64,000 nucleotides of DNA from positions 744,001 through 808,000 of the forward strand of contig JARGXX010000013.1 in assembly GCA_030374765.1 (NCBI GenBank). Direction: 5' to 3'. Source of the stretch: Agarophyton chilense (taxonomy: Eukaryota > Rhodophyta > Florideophyceae > Gracilariales > Gracilariaceae). A model generated the notes under the pieces. It did no database searches and had not been told where the DNA came from. It worked only from the letters and a program-made list of their open reading frames with translations. This document shows, piece after piece, positions 42,465 to 53,301 of this stretch (the stretch's first letter is position 1; the number at the start of each line of letters is the position of its first letter). A program made the translations under genes and the position numbers.

Positions 42465-43380
42465 TGTAGAGCAATGCCCAGTTAGGGGATACTTGAAGAT
42501 GCAACTCATAGAATGAGGATTGAACCCTCCGAGGGTTATGACTATGATCCGCTCTAAGGTGTGCTGAGGTGGCACTGTTTTCTGGTTAGAGTTCGCCTAT
42601 GAAGTGACAATTTGGATGGCCCATGGTTGGATTGGCCCCGTGATACACGTGGCTTAATTTTGGCACCCATTTTCGGATATTTGTTAGAACGTTCGACTTT
42701 TGGGCCCTGGCAGTGGGATCTCCACGTGTATGGCCCTGAGCAGGTGTGCACTACTGTAGAGTTTAGTTAGTGGGCCCTACTTAGGGAGATGAGATCTAAC
42801 AGTCCGAAGCTCAAAGTAAATGGTAACCAAGGTTGGTCTTCGATACCTTTAGAGGTTCTTCGTCGCCATCGTTTCGGCCTTACAACCCGGAACGGGCTCT
42901 GGTTAGCAACTCCTGCGTAGGGACACGACTCCACTTGGAGAGTGCCCACGTTTGGGTTCCGTGCAACCACCTCCTTGGGACCGCTCAGACGACCCGCGTG
43001 CACGATACCCCGTGGGGGTTCTGCTTACTTGTTGCGTGCTTTTTGTGTTTCCTTTCGAGGACAGGTTTTCGCCCCTGTATTGGGTTTCTTTTGTTGTTTC
43101 GCCCCTTTTCTGGTTCTCGGGTCCGGTGCCTGTTAGTGCCCGACCCTCGCCCCGTTTTTCCTCTTCGCCGGATTTTCCCCCATTCATTGGGATACCCATA
43201 CCCATTCCCGATCCAACGGTTTCTACCCCTCGCCTTTGTCGGTACTGCCGGAATCTCCCGTGGGAGTTACACCCCACACTACGGGTGGTACGGAGGGCTC
43301 TGTCTCTGAGTCTGCCTCCCCCAGGGAGCAAGGCTTCGAACACCTTGAGAGCACTTCCCGTCGCCGGGTTTTGCTCCACA
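42465..43380 (+). repeat. 5' LTR of element C
   Basis: 916 bp. An early hairpin AACCCT-ccg-AGGGTT is at 42523-42537. Near-identical to 53302-54218. Overlapping open frames within it recur in both copies and are not considered genes. Confidence 0.93.
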
Positions 43381-43382
43381 AG

Positions 43383-43400
43383 TAATCTCCCGACTTAGAA
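43383..43400 (+). promoter_or_regulatory. primer-binding site of element C
   Basis: TAATCTCCCGACTTAGAA, two bases after the LTR end. It matches the element B site except that TGG is TAA, consistent with two G-to-A changes since insertion. Confidence 0.6.
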
Positions 43401-43607
43401 TCCGTTCTCGGACTTTTGGGTTGGTCATCCACGTGTTGGAATATCTCTTGGAAGAGGAAGCACCGTCGTGAAGATTTGTTGTAGTGGTCCCCTTTGGAAA
43501 GGGTGGAATTGGTTTTTATTTTTGTTTTGTGTTACGTCATCCGTTCTCCGGGAATCTCGTGATCGAATTTCTTCGTTACCCCGAATCGTCGGTGTCCTGT
43601 CTGCAGC

Positions 43608-45638
43608 ATGTCGCCGTTTACCCGTGGTTCCAGGACTGGATCGAACCGTCAAGCGGATTCAGTGCCCCCGGCCCCACCTAGGTCGAAAAGCTCAATTCCC
43701 GAAGGTCGGAACGATTCCGGTATCGATCCGGACACTCGGAGAGCACCCTCAGTGGTTTCAGGTCCTCGAGAGGTCGTGGCTGTGGGCCCAGCTCCAGTGG
43801 TGGAGACCCCCTCAGCAGCACCCCGAAGTCGGGCCGACCCTGAATTACAGCGCCTGGAGACTCGAATCGATATCGCCCACGCGGCTCACGTCGAGCTCCT
43901 TCAGGAGGTTACTACCCTCCGCCTCAAGGTGGAGGACGCCCAGGTGCGGGGAGTCGCCGACGACCTTCGTACCCTGAGGAGGGATGTGAACTCCCTTTTG
44001 GAAAGCTTTGGTACCCCTGGGGTCTTTATCCAGGAGTACCGGAGCCTCGTGGAGGAACACCGCGTGCAAGCGGAACGCTTCCGAGCTCGGCTGGACACCC
44101 TCGAGGCCATTATCCGTATGGACGGAGACACAGAAGCCTCGAAGGATAAACCCGAAGTTTCGGAAGACGAAGAACACCGCTCCGCTAAATGGGACCGCTG
44201 CAAGTCCAAGAAGAGGGTTCACCTCCAAGAGGATTTATCGGATTCCGATCCCAATCGCTCGTCATCAAGTTCGTCCTCCGAATCTTCGGATAGTGAAGAT
44301 GGACGCCGGTCATCCCAGGCGACTCGGTCGAAGGCTACTTACACCTCTCAAGGGGCAATCCGTACCTGGAAGAAGGGTAGGAAACACCTTGGATTAAGGG
44401 AGCTGAAGCCGACGAATCCTCTCTATCGGAGGCTGCTATCGTACCGCTATTACCGGTTGGATAACCCTTCGGGAGATCGAACATCCCGCGGAACGGGTAA
44501 GGTCAAGGACTACATCAAAAGGCTGAGCATCACCCTACAGAAGAGGGAGTTCACAGGAACAGACCCAATTCTGGTGCTCGATTTCCTTGCGAGGTTCGTC
44601 CAGGAGGCTGACATCCTCGGTATGAGTGAAGCGCAAGCGTATCTTGCATTACCCTATTTCTTAAAGGGAATGGCTGAAGACCAGTTCAACTCCGTCCGTG
44701 GATCATCCCGAGCCTCGAAAGGGGGAGTCACGTGCTGGCCCGAAGCGGTGCAGTACCTCTTGAGGTCATACGCTACTGGAAATGCGATTCAGGAAGCAAT
44801 CCTTGCATTAAGGGATACGCGGCAGAAGCTGATGGAAACCGAAACGGTGTATTCAACTCGCTTGAATAAAGCGTTTCACCGATGCGGGAATGTATTCCCC
44901 GCCTACGAGAGATGCACCATGTTTGTGGATGGTTTGGACCCCTCGATAAGGGCATTGGTTGCCCGACATCGGGAAGAGAAGCGCAAGCTGACCTACTTGG
45001 AACTGGTTCAGTACGCCCAGGCTGAGGGGGATACTCTCCGTGCCCGGCAGAACCGAAAGAGTCGGCCGACACGTGCACTCCTCGCCGATGGAGGTAACTC
45101 GTCTTTGTCACTCGCAGGAGGCCCTGCCCCTGTGGGGGTCAATGATAACATTCACTTCATGGGAAGTAACCCCGAATCTATGGGTACGTCTGAGTTGCCG
45201 TCGACATCCGCTCCGACTACGGATGAAGACCCTGCGCTCTATACCCACGGACGGAGGGTGCCAGCCGCATCGCTACCTTTTGCGAATACCGCTGCTCGGT
45301 TCTCTCGCCCCGGATGGAGGGATACAGCACCACGTCGCGTGGATTCACGTCCACAACCGAACCCGGCAGAGCTGACTTGCTATTTGTGTTACCTCCGTGG
45401 TCACAAAGCACCAGACTGCACATTTCCCCTGCGGGAGGGTTCACGAATTATCGCTCAGTACGAGGCTCTGACCCCTGAGGAGAAAGCTCGAGTCCCGAGT
45501 AGGTCCTATGAGGAACAAAGGATACTCCGAGCTCACCTTGCTGACAGGGATCAAGAACTTGTACCCGCGAACGGGGAACAACCGGTCCCCTTCGAGGCAG
45601 CTGCACCGAATTCGGTGGGGTCCGCTTCGAAAAACTAA
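43608..45638 (+). CDS. gag: gag polyprotein of element C
   Basis: 676 residues, intact, from the ATG at 43608. Layout follows element B: Ser/Pro-rich start; coiled-coil-like helix around 85-180; charged Ser-rich linker; capsid-like domain with TCWPEAVQYLLRSYA and CTMFVDGLDPS; zinc knuckle CYLCYLRGHKAPDC (CX2CX4HX4C) near 590. It ends at TAA 45636-45638, directly after the slippery heptamer. Confidence 0.93.
   Translation: MSPFTRGSRTGSNRQADSVPPAPPRSKSSIPEGRNDSGIDPDTRRAPSVVSGPREVVAVGPAPVVETPSAAPRSRADPELQRLETRIDIAHAAHVELLQEVTTLRLKVEDAQVRGVADDLRTLRRDVNSLLESFGTPGVFIQEYRSLVEEHRVQAERFRARLDTLEAIIRMDGDTEASKDKPEVSEDEEHRSAKWDRCKSKKRVHLQEDLSDSDPNRSSSSSSSESSDSEDGRRSSQATRSKATYTSQGAIRTWKKGRKHLGLRELKPTNPLYRRLLSYRYYRLDNPSGDRTSRGTGKVKDYIKRLSITLQKREFTGTDPILVLDFLARFVQEADILGMSEAQAYLALPYFLKGMAEDQFNSVRGSSRASKGGVTCWPEAVQYLLRSYATGNAIQEAILALRDTRQKLMETETVYSTRLNKAFHRCGNVFPAYERCTMFVDGLDPSIRALVARHREEKRKLTYLELVQYAQAEGDTLRARQNRKSRPTRALLADGGNSSLSLAGGPAPVGVNDNIHFMGSNPESMGTSELPSTSAPTTDEDPALYTHGRRVPAASLPFANTAARFSRPGWRDTAPRRVDSRPQPNPAELTCYLCYLRGHKAPDCTFPLREGSRIIAQYEALTPEEKARVPSRSYEEQRILRAHLADRDQELVPANGEQPVPFEAAAPNSVGSASKN
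45629..45635 (+). promoter_or_regulatory. -1 frameshift slippery heptamer, gag to pol, element C
   Basis: GAAAAAC read as G AAA AAC in the gag frame, directly before the TAA stop. The first base deviates from strict XXX, but tandem slippage of AAA-AAC by -1 is of the known type. The -1 frame is open here and leads into pol. Confidence 0.6.
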
Positions 45639-46611
45639 ACTTGGGAGTGTCCCCTGCGGGAGGGGCGTCTTCTAAGCCGGAGTTGAAGACGCCCGAGGCG
45701 CTCCAGCTTCGCTCCCCAGCTGTGACTATCCTTTCAAGGAGAACGGCTGACACCGACGTTAACTCGGGATACTTTAGTGTCCTTCGTCGCCCGTGGATAC
45801 AGTCCCATAATCTCCGTATTCCGGATCGAGTTATGGTAATGGCCAAGCGGAATTATAAAGTATTCGCCGACTTTGGCCTGTCCAACCAGTTTATGGTTCG
45901 TCAAATATCTGTCCTGGATACAGGAGCCGCTCCTAACTTAATTCATGTTGAATTGTTACCCCCGCTGCTCCGGGTCCAATTTCGTACCGGTCCACGTTTG
46001 GATATCGCCGATGCGAACAACAACCCGCTACGGACACTCGGTACAAATTCCCTCATGGTGAGGTTAGACTCCTATCTCGTTCAGCTAGAGTTTATTGTAT
46101 GCAAGTCACTTGCAGCACCAGTCATACTGGGTTGTGACTTTTGCGACCGCTTCGTGGAAGCCATCCGTCCTCGGAATAGAACTGTGGAACTCGAAGACGG
46201 GTCTACGATCCCAATCGTTCGTAAACCTTTAGAGGGAGTAGCGCGAACACGCGTTCCTCTCCCTGACGCACAGGAATCTGTGAAGAAGGACCCGGTGTCT
46301 ACATGGGTAAAGGTTGCGAAGTCAGTGGCTATCCCGCCAGAAACCCAGGTTTGGGTCACAGTTGTTACCAAGCAAATTGGTGTGCATGTGGTACAACCGA
46401 ACCCGTCTCTGTATACGTGGCGTCAACTCGCCCTTGCGAATGGGGTTGTCTCCGTGGAACCGGATAAACCTTTCAAGGTTTTGGTAGCCAACTTTGGAAA
46501 GACAACGCAGCATTTGGTCAAACACCAGATCCTGGGTTCTGTTCTTCCACACCCGCATGCGGTCGTACCTACAAAGATCTCTATCGCAGAGGTCCTTGGT
46601 GTGGCCGACCC

Positions 46612-46624
46612 TAAGGAGGGGGAG
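46612..46624 (+). promoter_or_regulatory. internal polypurine-tract copy 1, element C
   Basis: TAAGGAGGGGGAG, identical to the 13-mer of the true 3' PPT at 53288-53300. It encodes KEGE in pol, between protease and RT. Confidence 0.45.
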
Positions 46625-49600
46625 GACACTGCCGAAATCGCGGAAGACGGTGAGCGTACGACTGCAGCTCCACACGCTGAACACTTTAAACCTCAGAAGG
46701 TTACGGCCCCTATCACAGGAGCAGACCAGACGGATCCTGTTCAGGAATTGGAGAAATGGGATCTCAACCATGTACCTGCATCTCACCGGGAGAAGCTGAG
46801 GCACATGCTTCGTGAATTTACCCCCATGTGGGATGGTTCCCTTGGAACTATTGGGATTACAGAACACCGCATCGACTTATTACCGAACACTCGGCCTATT
46901 GCCCAACATCCTTACAGGGCTGGACCGAAAGCTCGGGAAGAGGAGAAATCTCAGGTGGCGAAGATGCTTAAAGCGGGCGTAATTGAACCTTCCCAGTCTG
47001 CTTGGGCCTCACCAGTGGTGTTAGTTCCGAAACCGGATGGATCGTGTCGTTTCTGCATCGATTACAGACGCCTGAACGAGGTAACCATTAAGGATGTGTA
47101 CCCGATCCCTCGGATGGACGAGTACATCGACTCCCTTGGGAGCGCTACTGTTTTCTCTACCCTCGACGCCAATTCGGGCTACTGGCGAGTCCCTATTAGG
47201 GAGGAAGATCGAGACAAAACGGCTTTCGTGTGTCATCAAGGACTTTTCCGATTCCGGAGGATGCCTTTTGGGTTGACAAATGCCCCCGCAACGTTTCAAC
47301 GGGCGATAGACATTCTGTTGGCTCCCTTCAAGTGGAGGACGTGTCTAGTGTATTTAGACGACATTATTGTCTTCTCCAACAACCTGGATGACCACCTCGA
47401 ACACGTCAAGAACGTAATGAAGATACTCCGCGACGCGGGAATCACCTTGAAACTCAAGAAGTTCGAGTTTTTCACCTATTCGGTTAAGTATCTGGGTCAT
47501 ATCATCCGTCCCGGACAGCTTTCAATCGATGAAGTACGAGTGAAATCCTTGAAGGAAGCAAAACACCCGAAAACTCAAACGGAGTTGCGATCCTTCTTAG
47601 GTCTGTGTAACGTGCATCGCCGATTCGTCCCGAACTTTGCGGATATTGCCACCCCCCTCAACAGGCTCCTGACGAAGGAACAACCAGTTGAACTGGAACC
47701 TTTTGGCGACGCGGAAGCGTCTGCCTTCACGGCACTGGTGAATGCCGTAACATCACCGCCAATCTTGGCTCTACCCAATCCTGGGCTCCCTTACGAAGTG
47801 GACACCGATGCTAGTGCAAACCAAGTAGGGTGTGCACTGTTCCAATCCTCTGAGGATGGTGAACGTCACCCTATTGGGTACTGGTCATGTTCCCTAAAAG
47901 TCCATGAAAGGAACTATTCGGTCTCCGAGAAAGAATGTTTAGCCGTTGTGTGGGCCTTAGCTACACTTCGCCCCTATCTGATGGGTACTCGTTTCAAAGT
48001 CCATACGGACCACGCATGCTTGCGTTGGCGCCTGGAGATCTCCGAACCCTCGGGCCGCCTTATGCGATGGCGTCTCCGACTGTCGGAATTCGACTTTGAG
48101 ATCCTGTACAAGAAAGGGAAGCTGAACACTCAAGCTGATGCACTATCCCGCTTGGGAACCACAGCGGAAACGGAACCCTACGAGGACGATGACATCCCAT
48201 GTTTTATCGTATCGGACCTCGAGGGAGGAGCTCAACCGCTGACGGATGATGTTTGTGACGATATACTTGTCAACGAGAGTCTGGATTCGCCGACCGGCTC
48301 TTTTATACCTATCTCTCCAGAGGAGATGATACGCGAGCAACAGCTCGACCCATTCTGTACACGGATTCGGGCTCGCCTCAACGGAGGATTTCAGTTGCCT
48401 TTCGAGGACGACGATCAGGGTTACCTAATCAGGACCGTTGGACATCGCCCGAGGATAGTGGTGCCGCACACCCTACAACAGAGGGTATTACACCCCACTC
48501 ACTATGCGAAGGTTGGCGCCCACCCGGGGGAAGAAAACTGTACCTCACGTTGAGAAGGGACTTTTACTGGCCGGCAATGGCATTCGATTGTTACGCCGTC
48601 AGACGGGCCTGCGCCAATTGCGCCAAGAATGACGTCCAACTTCGGAAGCACTCTAAAAAGTTGACGCTGTTCCCGGCACGGGCTCCACTCGAATTCGTGG
48701 CCATAGACATCCTAGGGGAGTTTATCAGGACGCCCCGAGGTCATCTGTATCTGCTTGTCATTTCTGACAGATTCTCTAAGCTAACGAGAACTGTGCCGCT
48801 GAAGCGGATCACCGCCGCTACCGTCGTGCAAGCGTTCGTGACCCATTGAGTGTTCGTATATGGACCGCCGGTGCAGTTGTTATCCGACAACGGAGGGCAA
48901 TTCGCATCAAAGTTCTTTCAGGATGTATGTCGAATCCTTGATGTAAGGAATTTATTTGTTACTACGTATCACCCTCAGGGGAATGGCCAGGTGGAGAGGT
49001 TTAACCGCACGATACTCAACGCTTTGAGATCGTATGTTGCGGATCACCCCAAAAATTGGGACTTGTACACAGACGCTATCACGTATGCATACAACACCCA
49101 GGTACATCGGGTTACATCGTTATCCCCATTCGAACTGGTACTGTCGGGGAGACCGCCGCCGGTCGCCATCGAGGCTCAACCGACGCTGTCGACGTACCCG
49201 TCACCGGGATTGTACCGAGAAGCCTGGAAGGAGTGGCTTACGAAGATGGTGCCGATAGCCCGGAAAGCAATGGACAAAGCTCAACGCGCCTACAAGAAGG
49301 ACTTTGACAATCGGGTTCGCAAACCTCTACCTCAGGTGGAGCCCGACGACTTCGTCTTCCTTCGAAAGGAATACTACAATCCTAAAAAGGAACGTAGGCA
49401 CAAGCTTTCGCCAATTGTGGACGGACCCTATCGTGTGGTTTCTGTAGACCCGGACACGGTGGTATTGGATATCGCTAACCGCCACGAACGGATCTCCAGG
49501 GACCGCATCACACGAGCGCCCAACCCAAATGTGGAAGTGTTGTCGGCACCAACGCCCTCTACAGGGGATGATTCAACGGAAGCTAACCCGTCAAGCGGAG

Positions 49601-49769
49601 ATTCGAACACCCGCCCCGTTATACTTCCGCACCCGGAACGTGGTTTAACCGACCTACCGGAAACTTCGGATACTCCCGAACCTGGGCCCGCTCCCTCCAG
49701 GGCGCAGTCAACGAACTCTTACAGAGTTACTCCCCCACCGGAGGTAATCAAGCCTCCTGGCTCTCCGCC

Positions 49770-49782
49770 TAAGGAGGGGGAG
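49770..49782 (+). promoter_or_regulatory. internal polypurine-tract copy 2, element C
   Basis: Same 13-mer, in the linker between integrase and chromodomain. This is the same relative place as the internal copy in element B (18958-18970). Confidence 0.5.
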
Positions 49783-50962
49783 GAGGACTTAGTTCCTTCG
49801 CAGGACGATATTTCGGCGTCAGCCAGTCGCCCTAACAGGGAATCTAGTTCTCACAGTGAGACGGTGAGCCCGACCTAGCCGGAGACAGAGAAGTCACAAC
49901 CCCAGCGTATGCGTAGCGACATCACCGCCGAACCAGCCGAGCACGACGTCAGAAAAGATGACGAAACCCCGCCTAGGGAGAGTCGTGTGGAGAACTCCGC
50001 ACCCGGAACGCCTACAGAGCCGACGATCACCCGCCGCCGCGGACGAGACACTGAGGTGTCGCACACTCAAACCCCGCTTTCTCGGGAACGAGCTTTGTCA
50101 GCGGACCCGCACGGGGAAGATCTCGACGACGAGGTTGACCAAATTTGGCTCTCCGTTATGAAATGGGAATAGGAACTCCTATGGAGACACTGGAACCCTC
50201 AGGAATGGGAAAGAAATGAGTGAGACCCGTCGGGGACAGCTCCGGAGAGTGCTAGCGCGTGTCGAAAGCGCCACCTCACATCCGCTTGCGGAGTGGCAAC
50301 CGGCGCCCGTGCATTTATGTGGCACACGTCGAATGGCACCGAGCCAATCAAAAGGCTCTGACGACCAACCGTCGCGCAAACCGCCTCCATCGCACGGCGC
50401 GTTGCACGGGAGCAACCTTCGTCCCCGTAGCTCGGGTTGACCTTGAAGTCTTACCCCCCTGAGATTGGAGACGCTACCGCGTCGCGGTTTCTCAACCGTC
50501 ACAAAATCTAAGAACACCGTTGTTATCGGGAAGATCTCCGCTTTAAGAAGAATCCAAAACTGGGCCCTTTTGACTACGTAGACGGAAGTTACAACGTAGC
50601 CCACAGGCCACTCGGCGCCGTTTGGACGAAGTGCTGAGACCCGCTCGCAACACGGAAAAGAACCCACTGGGGCGTGTCTAAACCCTACGTTGACACCCTC
50701 AAGGGAACTAGAGCGTTCCAAGATGGAAGAGAAGCCCGAACAGGGAAAAGTGTACCCGCAGGAATTCGTTATCGATCGCATCGTGCGTCACATCTACACC
50801 CCCGAGGGAGAAGTCCGCTACCAAGTCCGATGGTACGGATTCTCGCCTGATGAGGATACAGTGGAACCCATTGAGCACCTTCCGAGGTCTAAGGTTTTAT
50901 CCTATCACCGACGCGCTCGGGTAACCTTGCCTCCAAGTCTTGATCGTGCCCAAGTCGGGTAA

Positions 50963-51363
50963 GCCACCACGGGAACTGGTGTGGATGGGACCTCGAGGTG
51001 AGGAAGATGTTGGACCTCTGAAGAGGAATTGAGGAGAGTATCCCGAAGAACACGTATTGAGAGGGAATGTCTACTGGCCCTCGGCCTAGCGCCGTTAACC
51101 AGGGAACACAGCACCGGTTATCGGGACAGTTTATGATGAAAAAAAGGAAAAGAAGACCCACGAAGTGGAGAATAAGATTAAGAAGAAGATTGGACCCTAG
51201 AAAGGGAAGAATATGAAGACGAAGATGAAGAAGATCCTAAGAAGGAAGAAGAAAAGAAGTAGAAGTTAAGATCCTAGGAACGAAGAAGAAAAGAAGTTAT
51301 GCAAATATCAGAAGTTTACTATTGTCGCCAAGCTATGGACTCCACAATTGCCCGAAGGCGGAA
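50963..51363. other. purine-rich spacer between convergent pol and antisense ORF, element C
   Basis: No gene. From about 51130 to 51300 the plus strand is almost all A and G (runs such as AAGAAGAAAAGAAGTAGAAG). This lies between the stops of pol and the opposing antisense ORF. Confidence 0.6.
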
Positions 51364-53220
51364 CTACGGAAAGCCCGAGGAGGGACCCGCCCCAACGTTG
51401 GGATTCTGACCCTGATGGTACGCCGAGGCGAAAGCCAACATCTGGCTCACATCTGTCATACCCGGGGGAATCGGAATGCCCGCGTTCACGAGGCCTTGTC
51501 GCACACTATCTGCTTGCGGAGTGGCAACCGGCGCCTGCGCAAGGGTGTTCACACCCCACCCGGGGGGAGCAGATGGACCGCCACCGGATGCATTCGCCGC
51601 CGCAGCTGAGGTCGTTCCCACTGGTTGGAAGGGTGCAGACGGCTCCACAGGGAGTACTCCACTAGGAGCTGGCATGTCTTTATCCAACGCTGGATCGTCC
51701 AGGTCTACTGGAGGCTGGTACTCGTAGTCGTCGGTATAAATGAACCCCGTCGGGTGTCCCACCGGCATCGGTCGAGGCGAGTCAATCAGCGCCCGTGCTT
51801 GCGCCGCGCTGATGCGAACCCGTTCGAAGGGATTGTAATAGACCCAGTTACCGGAGCCCGGATCGTACCGGCCAGGAGACTTGTCTCGCGCGGATCCTTC
51901 CCCTGCCGGCTGATTTTCCACTGGAACTCGATCCCATTCGGTGTTGTCGATCTCGTCCAAGATTGGATACAGGTCCTGCACGTTGCTGCCCGAACCCAAC
52001 GCTGGGACAAGGTCGATCTGACGCATGATGGTCCGTAGCATCGGAGGAATATACCAGACACGGAAATGGTCATGTGCATCCCAGAGGAGGTGCGCCGCTA
52101 CACGGGCTGCCCACTCGGCTGCAACGAGGGCCCAGTATCCCGAGTTCGGGTCGTGCATGAAACGAGACCCGATATAGTAGATGCATGGGGGCAGTTCAGC
52201 AAAGCACCCTCGAGGGACCTCGACATTACTCCACCAAGCTGGAAGGGGCACGAATCGCCCAACCTTCGCCGTGTTACGGATAAGCTCCAGTTCCACGTGA
52301 GGATACGGGACAAGGAACCCGAAACGGGTGCGCGAGCGGCGCTCGAAGCGCACGCGTCGATCGAACCCATACTGGGTAAACTGCCGTTGAAGGTACCTGA
52401 ATTCAGCCCGAAGGATGGGACGACTCCATTGAAGCATATCTTCTCGGAGAGGAAAACTCGGTCCGCGGAACTTGGCTTCGGGAAAGGCTGCCAGGTTATC
52501 CCCGTAGGAGACCTCACCGTACGTGCGGTAATAGGCGACATCGAACCCGTACTCCGGGGGAACCATATGGTCAAAGCGTGACCTCTCCAATCGCTGGTAG
52601 GCCAGAGCCGCCATCGCTGCGCGCGCCTTATCCAGGGACTCCCCGCGACCGCGGTATAGATACTGAGGCTCTATGGCTACCCGCGCCCTCCAATCCGGAG
52701 AACGTACAACCTCGACAGGTAAACCACCCGGCAATAAGCCGTCCTCCACGTAGGAGTCGATGAGCTCATCGTCGCGAACCGCTGTCGGATGGAACCACGG
52801 AGCGCGGGAATATATCACCGGATCGGTAAGGGGACTCCACCTTCGAAAGGATTCGTTTGAGATCCAACCTCTGGAGTTTGCTACCAAGGGCATCGCATGA
52901 GCGGAGTTCCACGCCACCGCGTTAATGTCCAAATCCTCCTGAGGATGTCGGTTTCTCGCCGAGGCGGAAGGTTCGGTACCTGACGGAGCCGCATACAAAC
53001 CGGAGAAATATCCACCCTGCTGGGGAGTTTCGTTGTCCGCCGGCGCGGAGGCCGACGGCCCCGAGAGTGGGTTGATGACGTATGGGTTCATTCCCTTGAG
53101 AGGGCTGGTTGAGATTGCTGTTGCGAGAAGTTGCTTATCGCCGAAAGTCGGAGGAGTAGAAGAAAGTTGTACCGATGTGCCGGTTTTGTGGCGATCATCA
53201 GAAGTGGTGAAGGACCCCAT
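51364..53220 (-). CDS. antisense ORF of element C, intact, unknown function
   Basis: 618 residues from the ATG at 53220 on the strand opposite gag-pol; non-ATG codons extend the frame to 53259. Homologous to the antisense ORFs of A and B. Blocks in order: APWFHPTAVRDDELIDSY, GGLPVEVVRSPDWRARVAIE, PILRAEFRYLQRQF, RTRFGFLVPYPHVELELI, WWSNVEVPRGCFAELPP, DPNSGYWALVAAEWAARVAAH, WYIPPMLRTIMRQIDL, WVYYNPFERVRISAAQARAL. The last 130 residues are Pro/Ala/Gly-rich. It is rich in Arg, Trp, Tyr and Pro, with no signal peptide, membrane span, zinc finger or protease motif that I recognise. A TATATATA sequence (53232-53239) lies just upstream of the ATG in this orientation. It could be made from an antisense promoter near the 3' LTR. 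Confidence 0.85.
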   Translation of the reverse strand: MGSFTTSDDRHKTGTSVQLSSTPPTFGDKQLLATAISTSPLKGMNPYVINPLSGPSASAPADNETPQQGGYFSGLYAAPSGTEPSASARNRHPQEDLDINAVAWNSAHAMPLVANSRGWISNESFRRWSPLTDPVIYSRAPWFHPTAVRDDELIDSYVEDGLLPGGLPVEVVRSPDWRARVAIEPQYLYRGRGESLDKARAAMAALAYQRLERSRFDHMVPPEYGFDVAYYRTYGEVSYGDNLAAFPEAKFRGPSFPLREDMLQWSRPILRAEFRYLQRQFTQYGFDRRVRFERRSRTRFGFLVPYPHVELELIRNTAKVGRFVPLPAWWSNVEVPRGCFAELPPCIYYIGSRFMHDPNSGYWALVAAEWAARVAAHLLWDAHDHFRVWYIPPMLRTIMRQIDLVPALGSGSNVQDLYPILDEIDNTEWDRVPVENQPAGEGSARDKSPGRYDPGSGNWVYYNPFERVRISAAQARALIDSPRPMPVGHPTGFIYTDDYEYQPPVDLDDPALDKDMPAPSGVLPVEPSAPFQPVGTTSAAAANASGGGPSAPPGWGVNTLAQAPVATPQADSVRQGLVNAGIPIPPGMTDVSQMLAFASAYHQGQNPNVGAGPSSGFP

Positions 53221-53287
53221 TGGGAGAGAAGTATATATAGTGACCGGAAAGCGAGACACCCGCGGCTCGGAATGTTCTTCCTCGTCT

Positions 53288-53301
53288 TAAGGAGGGGGAG
53301 A
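53288..53301 (+). promoter_or_regulatory. polypurine tract of element C
   Basis: TAAGGAGGGGGAGA directly before the TG of the 3' LTR. Confidence 0.8.

Larger units (their letters stand above)
45641..50962 (+). pseudogene. pol: pol polyprotein of element C, one frameshift and two nonsense codons
   Basis: Protease VLDTGAAPNLI near residue 90 of the open frame; RT YLDDIIVFS near 571; RNase H TDASANQVG; integrase zinc finger broken by loss of one G in the run at 48526-48530, where the frame shifts into 48550-48849. TGA at 48847-48849 replaces the Trp found in B (THWAFVYGPP). Integrase motifs then read AIDILG, SDNGGQF and GQVERFN, so the catalytic residues are present. TAG at 49876-49878 interrupts the Pro/Ser-rich linker. 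The frame stops at 50172, and the chromodomain (EFVIDRIVRHIY, VRWYGFSPDEDT) lies in another frame at 50690-50962. Confidence 0.92.

Noticed and set aside
42833-43398. ORFs inside LTR-C (also at 53670-54299)
   Set aside because: Present in both LTRs and in both orientations, without domains. The second copy only appears longer because it runs into the Tnp2-like frame.
51364-53220. Antisense ORF as an env gene
   Set aside because: No signal peptide, transmembrane anchor, furin site or fusion peptide is visible, and the orientation is opposite to that of env genes.
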